The notes: generated from the sequence alone by a model not told the origin. Counted from the stretch's first letter, positions 48,397 to 56,510 are shown. The stretch is 64,000 bases of DNA from an uncultured Clostridia bacterium (GCA_944381215.1 CALWKF010000003.1:1-64000); one strand, 5' to 3'. Numbers and translations are program-made.

Positions 48397-50376
48397 TTAA
48401 TTAGTTAAAAGAACAAAAGAACCATAATAATAATCTTTAAAAGCTGTTCCAGGGAAATACCACCTAAAATCAAATTCATTTCCACTTTGTTCTATATTAA
48501 AAATAACAAGATCTAAAGAACCAGCTACAACATGAATAGTATAAACATCGCCAAAACTACTGCTTGAACTATATGTAGTATCAAACTCTATAAGCAAAAG
48601 TGGATCAGAAAAAAACTTATATTCACCATCTACAATAGAAAAATATAAATCAAAAGAATATCCCGATTCAGCCTCAAAAGTAACATCACTCTTATATAAA
48701 GTAATTTCTTTCCACACTGCTATAAAAGTTGTGTTGGCGGTGATTTGCGTGCTAGTTACAGACACAATGTCGATACCATTTAGACTCCACCCCAAGAAAT
48801 AACCACCAACCTTTGTAGGCGCACTAGGTTCGACAGGGTAGTTACCACTCTGCACAATTTGGCTTGTGTAGGTTGCATCGTCGCTTTTAAAAGTTACATC
48901 GTAACTATATGTATAAGTTGCAGTAAACACGGTGTCTGCACTAATTACGTAACTATCAACGTCGACAATACTACCGTCAACGGTCCAGCCTGCAAAAGTC
49001 TTATACTGCGTACTTTCTACGGATACACTCTCGCTGTCTGCATACTCACCGTTACGCACTGTTTGAGTAGACACAACTTGTGTGCCGTCATTAAACTGCA
49101 CAGTGTGAAGCTTGGTAAATACCGCGTAGAAAATAGTGTTTTTAGTGATTGCGTACTCTGTAGTATCGATAATTGTACTGCCGTCGAGACTCCAACCGTC
49201 GAACTCGTAACCAGTTTTAGTAGGTTCTGTAGGATCGGTAGCATAACCATTAGATACTATAATTTGCTCCGATACAGGCGCGTTATCTACATAATACGAG
49301 ACATCGTATTTATAGGTAACATTTGCAATAAGTTTAGTACTTTCGTTAAAAGTGTATGTACTTAAATCAACTTGTTCGCCCTCTACGGTCCAATAATTAA
49401 ATATCACATAGTCGGTGCTAGTAGGTTCCACGATGGACACCTTACCGCCCTTATTGATAACCTGCACATTGTATACACTGCCGTTAAATTCAGCGGTTAT
49501 AACAATTTGGTCGCCACTCTCAAGGCCTGCTATGTATTCTTCATAATAAGCAATTGAGTTTTCAAGTTGCGTAATTTTTGCTTGCAAACTCGAAACAAGC
49601 CCGCTATTATTATTTATTTGTAAAGTTAAATTTGAAATTTGAGTATTTAGCGAAACGATTTGCGCATTTAAGTTTGTAATAATTTGAGATTGTAACTCGT
49701 TTGTACTTTGCAACTTTGAAACGAGATTATTAAGACTTGTAACATTTCCATTCAAGGTGTTAATCTCGTTTGTTTTTGCGCTAATTTGCGCGTTTAAGTT
49801 AGTAATTTGATTTTCAAGGCCTGCCTTAATTTGTTTTAATTCTGCAATCTCTGCGGTATTGTCTTCAGCCTCGGCCTCTAAATCAGAAATTTCATTATTT
49901 AAGTTTGTAATTTGAGTATTTAGCGAGTCAATTGTAGTCTCGTTTTCAGCTATATCAGCTTGTAACTCGCTAATTTGACTTTCGTAACTAGATACTTTCG
50001 TATTTAGTGTTTGAATAGTTAATTCGTTTTCAGTTTTAGTTTGAGTAAGATTAGCAACCGAACTTTCGAGTTCGGCTTTTTGTGATGTAAGAGCCTCAAC
50101 TTGTTGAGAGTAAGACTCGTTACTTGCCTTTAAGGTCTCTACGCTAGATTGAGCGGTAGATAAATCGCTAGATAATTGGAGCTTCTCAGCTTGCAATTGC
50201 GCGATTGTTTTATCGTACTCGTCTTTTGCTTGCAACGCGGTATCGTAGCCCGATTGCCAAGCCTTGTCGTAATCGTCTTTCTGCTGGTAGTATAAAACAC
50301 TAGACCAAATAAGAAAGACTTCGAGACCTATAAATAAAAGGCAAGCGACTGCTATTGCTATGCCTTTTTTAGTCAT
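48397..50376 (-). CDS. Phage stalk/adhesin: coiled coil plus Listeria-Bacteroides repeats
   Basis: 659 residues: an N-terminal transmembrane anchor (about 5-28), a very long coiled coil (about 35-285, dense in LNTQI, ITNLN and SELQA heptads), then four Listeria-Bacteroides/InlB-B-type repeats (about 290-555, with W-containing turns FNYWTVEGE, FDGWSLDG, FAGWTVDG and FLGWSLNG) and a unique C-terminal domain. The layout is a membrane-tethered or virion-tip stalk. A receptor-binding role is inferred. The GGAGG start site is clear. Similar repeats occur in the host's secreted proteins at 4854-9115. Confidence 0.78.
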   Translation of the reverse strand: MTKKGIAIAVACLLFIGLEVFLIWSSVLYYQQKDDYDKAWQSGYDTALQAKDEYDKTIAQLQAEKLQLSSDLSTAQSSVETLKASNESYSQQVEALTSQKAELESSVANLTQTKTENELTIQTLNTKVSSYESQISELQADIAENETTIDSLNTQITNLNNEISDLEAEAEDNTAEIAELKQIKAGLENQITNLNAQISAKTNEINTLNGNVTSLNNLVSKLQSTNELQSQIITNLNAQIVSLNTQISNLTLQINNNSGLVSSLQAKITQLENSIAYYEEYIAGLESGDQIVITAEFNGSVYNVQVINKGGKVSIVEPTSTDYVIFNYWTVEGEQVDLSTYTFNESTKLIANVTYKYDVSYYVDNAPVSEQIIVSNGYATDPTEPTKTGYEFDGWSLDGSTIIDTTEYAITKNTIFYAVFTKLHTVQFNDGTQVVSTQTVRNGEYADSESVSVESTQYKTFAGWTVDGSIVDVDSYVISADTVFTATYTYSYDVTFKSDDATYTSQIVQSGNYPVEPSAPTKVGGYFLGWSLNGIDIVSVTSTQITANTTFIAVWKEITLYKSDVTFEAESGYSFDLYFSIVDGEYKFFSDPLLLIEFDTTYSSSSSFGDVYTIHVVAGSLDLVIFNIEQSGNEFDFRWYFPGTAFKDYYYGSFVLLTN

Positions 50377-50398
50377 AAAAAACCTCCATATTAATTAA

Positions 50399-50650
50399 TT
50401 ATTTTAAAAAACTTGCAACAGTTTCGACAGTTTCCTCTACTTCCTCAGAGGCATCAGGGTCAACGGGAACTTCGGGGTCAACAGGTGCGACAGCCTCGAT
50501 ACCCCAAATTGTGTTCCAAGAGTCCACAAATGAAGTGCCGTCAACACCTGCTTTTATTGCAACGGCTACCACAAAAATAACGCAAGCCACAATAATAAAG
50601 CCAATAATACCAGCAATAATAGCACCCGTGTTACTATTTCTATAAGCCAT
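50399..50650 (-). CDS. Candidate major coat protein, 83 aa
   Basis: A small protein with one transmembrane helix (about 10-33, IIAGIIGFIIVACVIFVVAV) and a Pro/Asp/Glu-rich tail. Size, single helix and position between two virion-type genes suit a filamentous coat protein. Against this, the tail is strongly acidic and lacks the basic end that contacts DNA in known coat proteins, so the topology would be reversed or another protein is the coat. A conserved hairpin leader precedes it. Confidence 0.55.
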   Translation of the reverse strand: MAYRNSNTGAIIAGIIGFIIVACVIFVVAVAIKAGVDGTSFVDSWNTIWGIEAVAPVDPEVPVDPDASEEVEETVETVASFLK

Positions 50651-50731
50651 AAGTGTACACTCCTTTTATTAAATTTGAGCCCGAGCGGGCAATGGTATAG
50701 CAACCACTAAGTAGGTTAGACTAATTACCAC
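50651..50731 (-). promoter_or_regulatory. Conserved hairpin leader of the coat gene
   Basis: In mRNA order: GGTAATTAGTCTAACCT, then GGTTGCTATACCATTGCC, a CCCG/CGGG hairpin (50679-50690), TTAATAAAAGGAG and the ATG. A similar block of about 37 bp recurs at 52452-52488. Confidence 0.6.
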
Positions 50732-52194
50732 TATAAACTTTGTATGTATTTGATTAAATAGTACGGTGAGGCGATTAAGTACCAAATACCCAAACCTAAA
50801 TATTTAAGTACATACCATAGGCCAATTCCTAAATATTTAAAGAAATACCAAAGACCAATACCTAAATATTTAAAGAAATACCACAGGCCAATACCTAAAT
50901 ATTTGAGTATCCAAATTATCGCCTTAAATAGCCAAACTAGTGCAGAAAGTATGTAAGGGAAAAGCGGAATTAAGATAGCAATTGCTAGTACTCCGATTAC
51001 AATTCCAACTAGTGTTTTAATCAATGTTTCGAGCCAGTCGGGCATGGTAGTTCCGTCAGGATTAATATCGCCAGATTGTTTATTATCTACGACACCAAGG
51101 TTATAGACTACCCCAGCAGTTTCGAACCTCAAACGCAAAAGCGTAACATCTGTTACTTCAGTTACATATTCCCAGATAGTAGAGCTATTAATTAATTGAT
51201 AATCACTTTCATAAAAGCGTAATACCCATTGTTTTTCTTTTAATGCAGTTTCAGCCTCACTAGTCAAAGTTATATCAGCCTCGGCTAAACCAGCCTTAAA
51301 ATCATTTACGCTTTCAATTCTTTGCCATTCATATTTATCAGCAAACCACCCGTGAGCCGAACTACCTGCAGTATCAATATCACTCAATGTTATTTCGTTT
51401 GTTATTAAATCGCCTTCGCTGTAACGATGAGAGCCTGTCAAATTAGTGCGATAAGTAACTTCTTGCGAAATAAAACAAACATCTGCATCCATTAACTTTT
51501 CAATAGGCATATTAGTACTAAAAGCGACATAATGACTATCACAAGCTTGATTATATAAAGTAAAACCATTATCATAACGAACAAACCCAACATATTTAGA
51601 CACAATATCAATTGACTTAGTATCTAAACAAGTATAAGATACTACACCATTTAAGGTAGTAGCAGTAATAAGTTTGCTAACTTCAAAACTTTGTTCACTT
51701 ATGGTATTATCGCCTTCGGCAGGATCATCCAAATTTTCATCCCAGGGGCGAAAAATTGATACGATTGAATAGTATCGAATAGTATCAGATAAAATAGTAA
51801 AATCGTTTACTACATATTTATAAAAAACGCCATTGGAATTTATATAACTTAAAGTATAATTTTTAGGGCTAAAACTATCATTAATCGCAGTAGATATATT
51901 AATACTACTTGCCCGTAAGTCTAGGGCTTGTCCACTAGGTTGGTACACGTATACTAATAACTCGCCCGAGGTGCTTTCTGCTATTTGGATGACCTGCAAA
52001 GAGTTATCTTCTGCATTCTCGGGGTATTTCGAGGCATCGAACTCGGGGTCCTTTTGCAAGTCGGTTAAGACATCGCTAGCCCCCTCGAAATCTGCGTAAA
52101 TAGGTGTTATAGACAAAGAACAAAGCAAGCACACTAAAATCAATACCGCAGATATTAAGTATCTATAAATCGGCTTTTTACTCTTAAATTCCAT
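50731..52194 (-). CDS. Phage membrane protein with four C-terminal KYLGIGLW repeats
   Basis: 487 residues: signal peptide (about 1-33), a large extracellular beta-rich domain (35-375), a transmembrane segment (about 390-415), then an extraordinary hydrophobic tail of 11-residue units (KYLGIGLWYFF and variants, four copies). The DNA repeats at exactly 33 bp (50795, 50828, 50861, 50894). By position and topology it may be the pIII-type adsorption/release protein. The ATG at 52194 follows AAGGAG. Confidence 0.75.
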   Translation of the reverse strand: MEFKSKKPIYRYLISAVLILVCLLCSLSITPIYADFEGASDVLTDLQKDPEFDASKYPENAEDNSLQVIQIAESTSGELLVYVYQPSGQALDLRASSINISTAINDSFSPKNYTLSYINSNGVFYKYVVNDFTILSDTIRYYSIVSIFRPWDENLDDPAEGDNTISEQSFEVSKLITATTLNGVVSYTCLDTKSIDIVSKYVGFVRYDNGFTLYNQACDSHYVAFSTNMPIEKLMDADVCFISQEVTYRTNLTGSHRYSEGDLITNEITLSDIDTAGSSAHGWFADKYEWQRIESVNDFKAGLAEADITLTSEAETALKEKQWVLRFYESDYQLINSSTIWEYVTEVTDVTLLRLRFETAGVVYNLGVVDNKQSGDINPDGTTMPDWLETLIKTLVGIVIGVLAIAILIPLFPYILSALVWLFKAIIWILKYLGIGLWYFFKYLGIGLWYFFKYLGIGLWYVLKYLGLGIWYLIASPYYLIKYIQSL

Positions 52195-52498
52195 AAACAC
52201 TCCTTAATAAATAATGGTAACCGTGCAATAAGGGTAGTCAAGAAAAAATTTAATAAATATAAATACCGGAATAAATATGTTAACTTAAAGTTTATTAAAT
52301 TTTATCGCACGGAATTGTAACCGCTATGCACAAGGAGGGGGTGCATGACGAAACCACCAAAAACATAGCGGAATGGTAACCGCGTGGAAAAAAGTAAGAA
52401 AGGAAGTTAGACAAAACCAAAAAGAACTAAAAGAGAAAAACCACGCGGAATGGTACAGCAACCACTATAGCAGGTTAGACTGATTACCGCCTTTATTA
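52195..52498 (-). promoter_or_regulatory. Multi-hairpin leader in the phage virion operon
   Basis: About 300 bp with three long-range stems in series: CCGTGC (52221) with GCACGG (52307), CCGCTATG (52321) with CATAGCGG (52364), and CCGCGTGG (52380) with CCACGCGG (52441). Each right arm is followed by AATGGTA or AATTGTA on the plus strand (ACCATT in the mRNA). A further block (52452-52488) matches that before the coat gene. A second candidate for the phage packaging or origin region. Confidence 0.6.
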
Positions 52499-52867
52499 TT
52501 AAAATGGCATTGGCTCGTTAGTTTCAACTACTTTCGAACATACAGCAGTTAAGTCCACACCATCGCGAATAAGTTTATAAAACTTGTAGTCTGTTTTGTC
52601 TCCGTATTCGTGGACATTGGCAGTGATTTGTAGTTTGTCGAACCTAGTTAACTTGCCTAACAGTTGTGCCACATCAAAAGAAGGCTCTTTGATTGAAGTT
52701 ATGTACTTAACTTTACCGCTGGAAAGGTCGTTATCTCGCACATCGATTAACAAAGTTAATACTAACTTTTTAGTCCCAATGGGAACCCATTTGTCCCCCT
52801 CTTTTTTAACTTCGTCCTGCAAATTTGCGTTTAATAAATAAACGTCTTCAAATAACATTTTGTTCAT
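52499..52867 (-). CDS. Phage hypothetical protein, 122 aa (ssDNA-binding candidate)
   Basis: Not recognised by motif. A beta-rich protein (KKLVLTLLIDVRDNDL, FDKLQITANVHEYG) of the size and map position of filamentous-phage single-strand DNA-binding proteins, upstream of the virion genes. That assignment is by position only. AAGAGG precedes the ATG, and a GCCGA/TCGGC hairpin with ACCATT lies in the leader. Confidence 0.5.
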   Translation of the reverse strand: MNKMLFEDVYLLNANLQDEVKKEGDKWVPIGTKKLVLTLLIDVRDNDLSSGKVKYITSIKEPSFDVAQLLGKLTRFDKLQITANVHEYGDKTDYKFYKLIRDGVDLTAVCSKVVETNEPMPF

Positions 52868-52895
52868 AATAAATACCTCTTTTTAATTTTATTAA

Positions 52896-52940
52896 GCCGA
52901 GCAATTCGGCAATGGTGCTAGATTTTTTCTAAAACCTAGC
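52896..52940 (-). promoter_or_regulatory. Hairpin leader element of the 122-aa gene
   Basis: GCCGA (52896) with TCGGC (52906-52910), followed on the plus strand by AATGGT and a second stem GCTAG (52917) with CTAGC (52936). Same layout as the leader before the coat gene. Confidence 0.55.
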
Positions 52941-52962
52941 AAAACGGGGGACAAAAATTAAA

Positions 52963-53169
52963 CTAAAATAATGGCTTTTTTTCTTTCTTTTTTCGTGCCA
53001 TTTTCCCACGTTCAAAACTTTCACGCACACGACTATTAGGGCCAGCACGTTCTACTTGTCCCATTTTATAAGCAAATTGTTCAATTGAAGTAAAGCCATT
53101 TCTACGGCTTGTATTTCTACGATTACGCGATGTCCTACGAGTATTACTTCTACGGTTATTGTACGGCAT
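52963..53169 (-). CDS. Phage Arg-rich basic protein, 68 aa
   Basis: 68 residues with about one third Arg/Lys (NRRSNTRRTSRNRRNTSRRN, then MARKKKEKK). Strongly suggests contact with DNA or RNA, for instance inside the virion or as a packaging factor. AAGGAG precedes the ATG. No family recognised. Confidence 0.65.
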   Translation of the reverse strand: MPYNNRRSNTRRTSRNRRNTSRRNGFTSIEQFAYKMGQVERAGPNSRVRESFERGKMARKKKEKKPLF

Positions 53170-53472
53170 TCAACATACTCCTTTTACTAATATTTTTCTG
53201 CGCCCGCTCAAGGGCAGTGGGGGAGTATCGAGGAATTGCACCCCGTTTGGAAATGAGAGAAAACCAAATACTATTTACTCCATAAATAAAGCGAGCACTT
53301 TTGGATGACTGCAGATTCCAAGTTTTTTAAACCTCGCTTTATTGTGTTTGATTATGCTATGTTCGTACGCACATAAACAACCGTGTTCACTCACGGGGCG
53401 CCCTAACCCTCTCTTCCTGCAAACGCCTTGGCACAGCCCCTTCGATTGCGCTCGCTGTACCTACCTAAAAAA
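53170..53472. other. Phage intergenic region with hairpins
   Basis: 303 bp. GCCC/GGGC hairpin (53202-53215) followed by AGTGGGG is a weaker copy of the leader element. AATAAAGCGAG (53285-53295) pairs perfectly with CTCGCTTTATT (53333-53343), an 11-bp stem that may end the upstream early transcript. No ORF is supported. Confidence 0.5.
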
Positions 53473-54138
53473 CTACATTTTCTCGCGTATCAACGAAATA
53501 ATATAACTTTCCAAATTCGTTTTATTTTTTAAAACCTCATTTTGCAAAAACGAATACACATCCGCGGGAAAAGTTATTGAACAATTAAATACGCTCCCTG
53601 CATCTACATCTTGTTCGGGCAAGTCCTCAACGACTTTATTATCATTAGTACCGCCCTTTAATGTTTTTACATAACTTCGAATATCTGCACGAGTGGACTT
53701 GATAGTTAAAAAACCAAGCCTAAAAGCAGTTTTAATTGAGTCCAACTCGAGAGGCAGTAACTCCTGCAATTTCGAAATGCTATATTCCTTTAACTCGGGT
53801 ATTTTGTATTTTTTGTCGCCGGCGACAAAATCGATAAATTTACTCGAAATTTTTAGCAGTGTATATATGTATCGCTCAGAAAGCCCAAAAAACTTTGCAA
53901 GCAACTCGGTAAAGCGATAATCTTTATTAATTCGGGCTGTATTAATTGTATCTTTATCAATCAACTTACTGCCTTTACAAGTTTGATAAAGTTCGTAAAT
54001 GTTACATAATAACCCGAAGTCATCCCGAAGATTACTGCGGAATATGTTTTCCAAGTTAGTAATTAATTCTTGTTGCTGTTTACTTAATGTTTGATTGATA
54101 CCACTAAAATAGTTATTTATAAAAAAGTCATCTAACAT
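53473..54138 (-). CDS. Phage ParB/KorB-like DNA-binding protein, 221 aa
   Basis: Residues about 65-105 (YRFTELLAKFFGLSERYIYTLLKI) look like the helix-turn-helix of ParB/KorB-type proteins. The rest is helical. It may act in partition or early regulation, inferred from the helix-turn-helix. Its ATG overlaps the stop of a 56-residue ORF (TAATG), so it is translationally coupled. Confidence 0.6.
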   Translation of the reverse strand: MLDDFFINNYFSGINQTLSKQQQELITNLENIFRSNLRDDFGLLCNIYELYQTCKGSKLIDKDTINTARINKDYRFTELLAKFFGLSERYIYTLLKISSKFIDFVAGDKKYKIPELKEYSISKLQELLPLELDSIKTAFRLGFLTIKSTRADIRSYVKTLKGGTNDNKVVEDLPEQDVDAGSVFNCSITFPADVYSFLQNEVLKNKTNLESYIISLIREKM

Positions 54139-54308
54139 TATTTAACCTCTTGGATTAATCGTTTACGCATGTTTTCAAGTTTCTTTTCATAATTTGGATT
54201 AATTTCAGGCAAAGGTTCAACAGGTTGTTTTGATTTCTTTTTTAAATCAATTACACGGCGGGTAGGGGAATAAACCAAAATATTATTACTATCAAAATAC
54301 CAACGCAT
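54138..54308 (-). CDS. Small phage protein, 56 aa
   Basis: Too short for most gene callers but well supported. AGGTG precedes the ATG at 54308, and the stop overlaps the next start as TAATG. The protein begins MRWYFDSNNILVYSPTRRVI and is basic and helical at the end. It starts one base beyond the stop codon of the 94-residue gene. Function is unknown. Confidence 0.65.
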   Translation of the reverse strand: MRWYFDSNNILVYSPTRRVIDLKKKSKQPVEPLPEINPNYEKKLENMRKRLIQEVK

Positions 54309-54309
54309 T

Positions 54310-54594
54310 TTAATCACCTAAATCATTATTTTTATTATCAAGAAATTTCATTACTTGATAATCAATATCAGTTTTTAAAATGGCCAAATCAAAAGAATTA
54401 GATATACTAATACAAGTGGTTTCATCAGAACTATCAAGACAATCAAGAAGAAAAGCAAAGCAAGAAATCAAATCTTTCAAATGACCATTATCAAAAATAG
54501 CAATTTGTATATTATCTTTTGTTTGTTTATGTTCGCCGTTTATTAACTCCATTAACTCGGCTTTTAAATCTTTTTCGTTTTTGTTTTCACTCAT
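54310..54594 (-). CDS. Phage early protein, 94 aa
   Basis: Not recognised. An acidic helical protein, first gene of the minus-strand block, divergent from the repressor. AAGGAGTGTTAG precedes the ATG. Position suggests an early, repressor-controlled gene. Confidence 0.65.
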   Translation of the reverse strand: MSENKNEKDLKAELMELINGEHKQTKDNIQIAIFDNGHLKDLISCFAFLLDCLDSSDETTCISISNSFDLAILKTDIDYQVMKFLDNKNNDLGD

Positions 54595-54780
54595 TGTCTA
54601 ACACTCCTTTCGTTTATTAAAATATTAAAATTTAATATTTTTCATTCCAATTATATTAATAATTAATATTAAAGTCAAACAAAAATAACTAAAATCGATA
54701 AATTTTTAAAAAATTTTTAAAACAAATTGCAAATTTAAAAAGAGTATACTATAATAAAACAAAAAAAGGAAAATCAAAAA
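54595..54780. promoter_or_regulatory. Divergent control region of the prophage
   Basis: 186 A+T-rich bases between the repressor and the first lytic-direction gene. Inverted A/T repeats (TTAATATT and relatives near 54630-54670) could be repressor operators. TATAAT-like boxes face both ways (for example ACTATAATAA near 54748). Confidence 0.5.
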
Positions 54781-55104
54781 ATGACAAAACTAAAACTAAA
54801 AGAAATACGAGAACAAGCAAATTTAACCCAAAAAGAACTTACGGAAAAATTAAATTTACATCCAATGACTTACAATAATTACGAAAAGAATAGATGTGAA
54901 CCAAACATTGATTTATTAGTCAAATTGGCCGACTTTTATGGAGTCTCACTTGACTACCTTTGTGACCACAAAACTCAAAACACAAATGACATCGGCTACT
55001 TAACCAAAAACCAAAAACAACTACTCGAACTTATACAAGAATTAAACGAAATAAATACAATCAAAGCAATTAGTTACATTAGTGGACTAATTGCTGGACA
55101 ATAA
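54781..55104 (+). CDS. Phage XRE-family repressor
   Basis: 107 residues with a Cro/C1 helix-turn-helix (IREQANLTQKELTEKLNLHP, YNNYEKNRCEPN) and a C-terminal helical tail (about 75-107) for oligomerisation. It is divergent from the lytic-direction genes and upstream of the integrase, the standard place of a lysogeny repressor. Confidence 0.87.
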   Translation: MTKLKLKEIREQANLTQKELTEKLNLHPMTYNNYEKNRCEPNIDLLVKLADFYGVSLDYLCDHKTQNTNDIGYLTKNQKQLLELIQELNEINTIKAISYISGLIAGQ

Positions 55105-55117
55105 AGGAAATTTAAAA

Positions 55118-55186
55118 ATGAGGTTAAACGAAAAACATTTAATAGAAGTATATGGTTATATAAAAGGCCTACTTGAAAACCAATAA
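55118..55186 (+). CDS. Tiny ORF resembling the repressor C-terminus, 22 aa
   Basis: Follows the repressor by 13 bp with AAAGGAAA upstream. MRLNEKHLIEVYGYIKGLLENQ-type sequence resembles the repressor tail (IKAISYISGLIAGQ). It may be a dominant interfering peptide, or a leftover of a duplication. Evidence is weak because of its length. Confidence 0.35.
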   Translation: MRLNEKHLIEVYGYIKGLLENQ

Positions 55187-55249
55187 CTATTACTTTATAA
55201 TCTCCCTAAAAATAGGAGTAAAAACTATTTTTACAAGGAGATTTTATTT

Positions 55250-55436
55250 ATGCAAAAAAATGTACTGGAAACTTTTTTAAAAGGTCGCAGAGGCGCAAGC
55301 AGAGCAACTAGACAAGGCTAAAAACGCCAACATTGCGCTAACCGAACTACTACGTGGAATGCTGGACGCCGAAAAGAACAGCCAAAACTGTGCCAATAAT
55401 ACTTATGTTTTTCAAAACAAACTAGAGGAGCAATAT
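55250..55436 (+). pseudogene. Possible frameshifted small gene before the integrase
   Basis: An ATG with AAGGAG upstream opens a 23-codon frame (MQKNVLETFLKGRRG). From about 55281 a different frame carries well-formed sequence (VAEAQAEQLDKAKNANIA, LTELLRGMLDAEKN) that runs without stop into the integrase. One extra base near 55283 would explain it. It could be a broken small gene or a broken integrase N-terminus. Confidence 0.4.
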
Positions 55437-56411
55437 ATGAAAAATGTAAGTAATAGAAAAGATGGCCGAAAAATTATTCGAATTCAAAAAGATAAAATTA
55501 TTTATACCAAATATGCGAAAACTGATAAAGAAGCCAAATCAAAAATTAAAGAAATTTTACAAGAAATAAAAAACGGCAAGACTATTAAAACGAAATATAC
55601 TTTATTTGAGTGGCTTAATTACTGGTACGAAAATTATAAAAAACCTTTTGTCAAATCGAACAGCAATATTCCTTTATACATAAAAAACATTAAAGAAAAC
55701 TTTCCAAACTTAAAACTTGAGACTTATACCACTGATAAAATACAACAAGTTTTAAACACTTATAAATTATCACGCACCAAAGAACTTGTATTTCTATATT
55801 TAAACGCAAGTTTTCAAAAAGCAAACGACTTAAAAATACTAAATCACAACCCATGCAAAGCGGTAGTAAAAGAAAGAAAAATTAATAATAAAAGAATTGC
55901 GTTTACTTTCGATGAACAGGTTAAAATCTTAAACGCGATTAAGGGCACAGACATTGAGCGAGATATTTATATATACTTATTCACTGGTATGCGAAAAAAC
56001 GAATATAAACCAAACGAAATAATAAATAATCTTGATACTAAAAACAACACTTTAAAAATCGAAAGCGAGAAAAAACGAAGTGAAAAACCTGTATATAGAA
56101 TAGTAGACTTAACGCCCACAATGGTAAAATTAATACAAACCCCTAGCAAGTTTAAGCAACTAACAACGCAATACATTTACCTGCACTTTAAAGAGGTACT
56201 TAAAAAATTAGGTATTAATGGGGGAATACATACATTAAGACATACATTTGCAACAAATTACTATTATATGGGTATACCCGATAAACTTCGTAGTGTTTGG
56301 TTAGGTCACGAAAAAGTCGATATGACACAAGATATTTACACAAACATTGACCGAAGTATAAGCAAAGAAAAACTAATAAATCTTTATAAAGATTTAATTT
56401 ATCAAATTTGA
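55437..56411 (+). CDS. Phage tyrosine integrase
   Basis: A 324-residue site-specific recombinase. The catalytic set is complete: Arg in LFTGMRKNE, HTLRHTFAT with His and Arg, GHEKVDMTQ with His, and Tyr in DIYTNID. The N-terminal domain includes an arm-binding part (DGRKIIRIQKDKIIYTKYAK) and a core-binding part. The start at 55437 follows GAGGAG. It adjoins attR and its paired arm sites; recombination occurs in the 3' half of tRNA-Lys. Confidence 0.93.
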   Translation: MKNVSNRKDGRKIIRIQKDKIIYTKYAKTDKEAKSKIKEILQEIKNGKTIKTKYTLFEWLNYWYENYKKPFVKSNSNIPLYIKNIKENFPNLKLETYTTDKIQQVLNTYKLSRTKELVFLYLNASFQKANDLKILNHNPCKAVVKERKINNKRIAFTFDEQVKILNAIKGTDIERDIYIYLFTGMRKNEYKPNEIINNLDTKNNTLKIESEKKRSEKPVYRIVDLTPTMVKLIQTPSKFKQLTTQYIYLHFKEVLKKLGINGGIHTLRHTFATNYYYMGIPDKLRSVWLGHEKVDMTQDIYTNIDRSISKEKLINLYKDLIYQI

Positions 56412-56433
56412 CACAGTTTTTGACACAGTTTTT
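56408..56433. repeat. Right arm-type integrase sites
   Basis: Two direct copies of TTGACACAGTTTTT (56408-56421 and 56420-56433), the first overlapping the integrase stop codon. They match the pair near attL. Confidence 0.7.
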
Positions 56434-56458
56434 AATCAAAAAAGTACCAAAAACAAGA

Positions 56459-56495
56459 AAAAGGCCTTTCGCACAAATTTGCCGAAAAGCCTTTA
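56459..56495 (+). terminator. Intrinsic terminator of the integrase
   Basis: AAAGGCCTTTCG pairs with CGAAAAGCCTTT around 56460-56493, followed by a short T stretch. Confidence 0.6.
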
Positions 56496-56510
56496 TTTAA
56501 GCCAAAAAAC

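Noticed and set aside
55260-55290. HIV-like slippery heptamer TTTTTTA as a programmed -1 frameshift site
   Set aside because: A -1 shift leads to a stop after about ten codons. The frame that continues into the integrase needs a +1 shift, so a simple indel is the better explanation.
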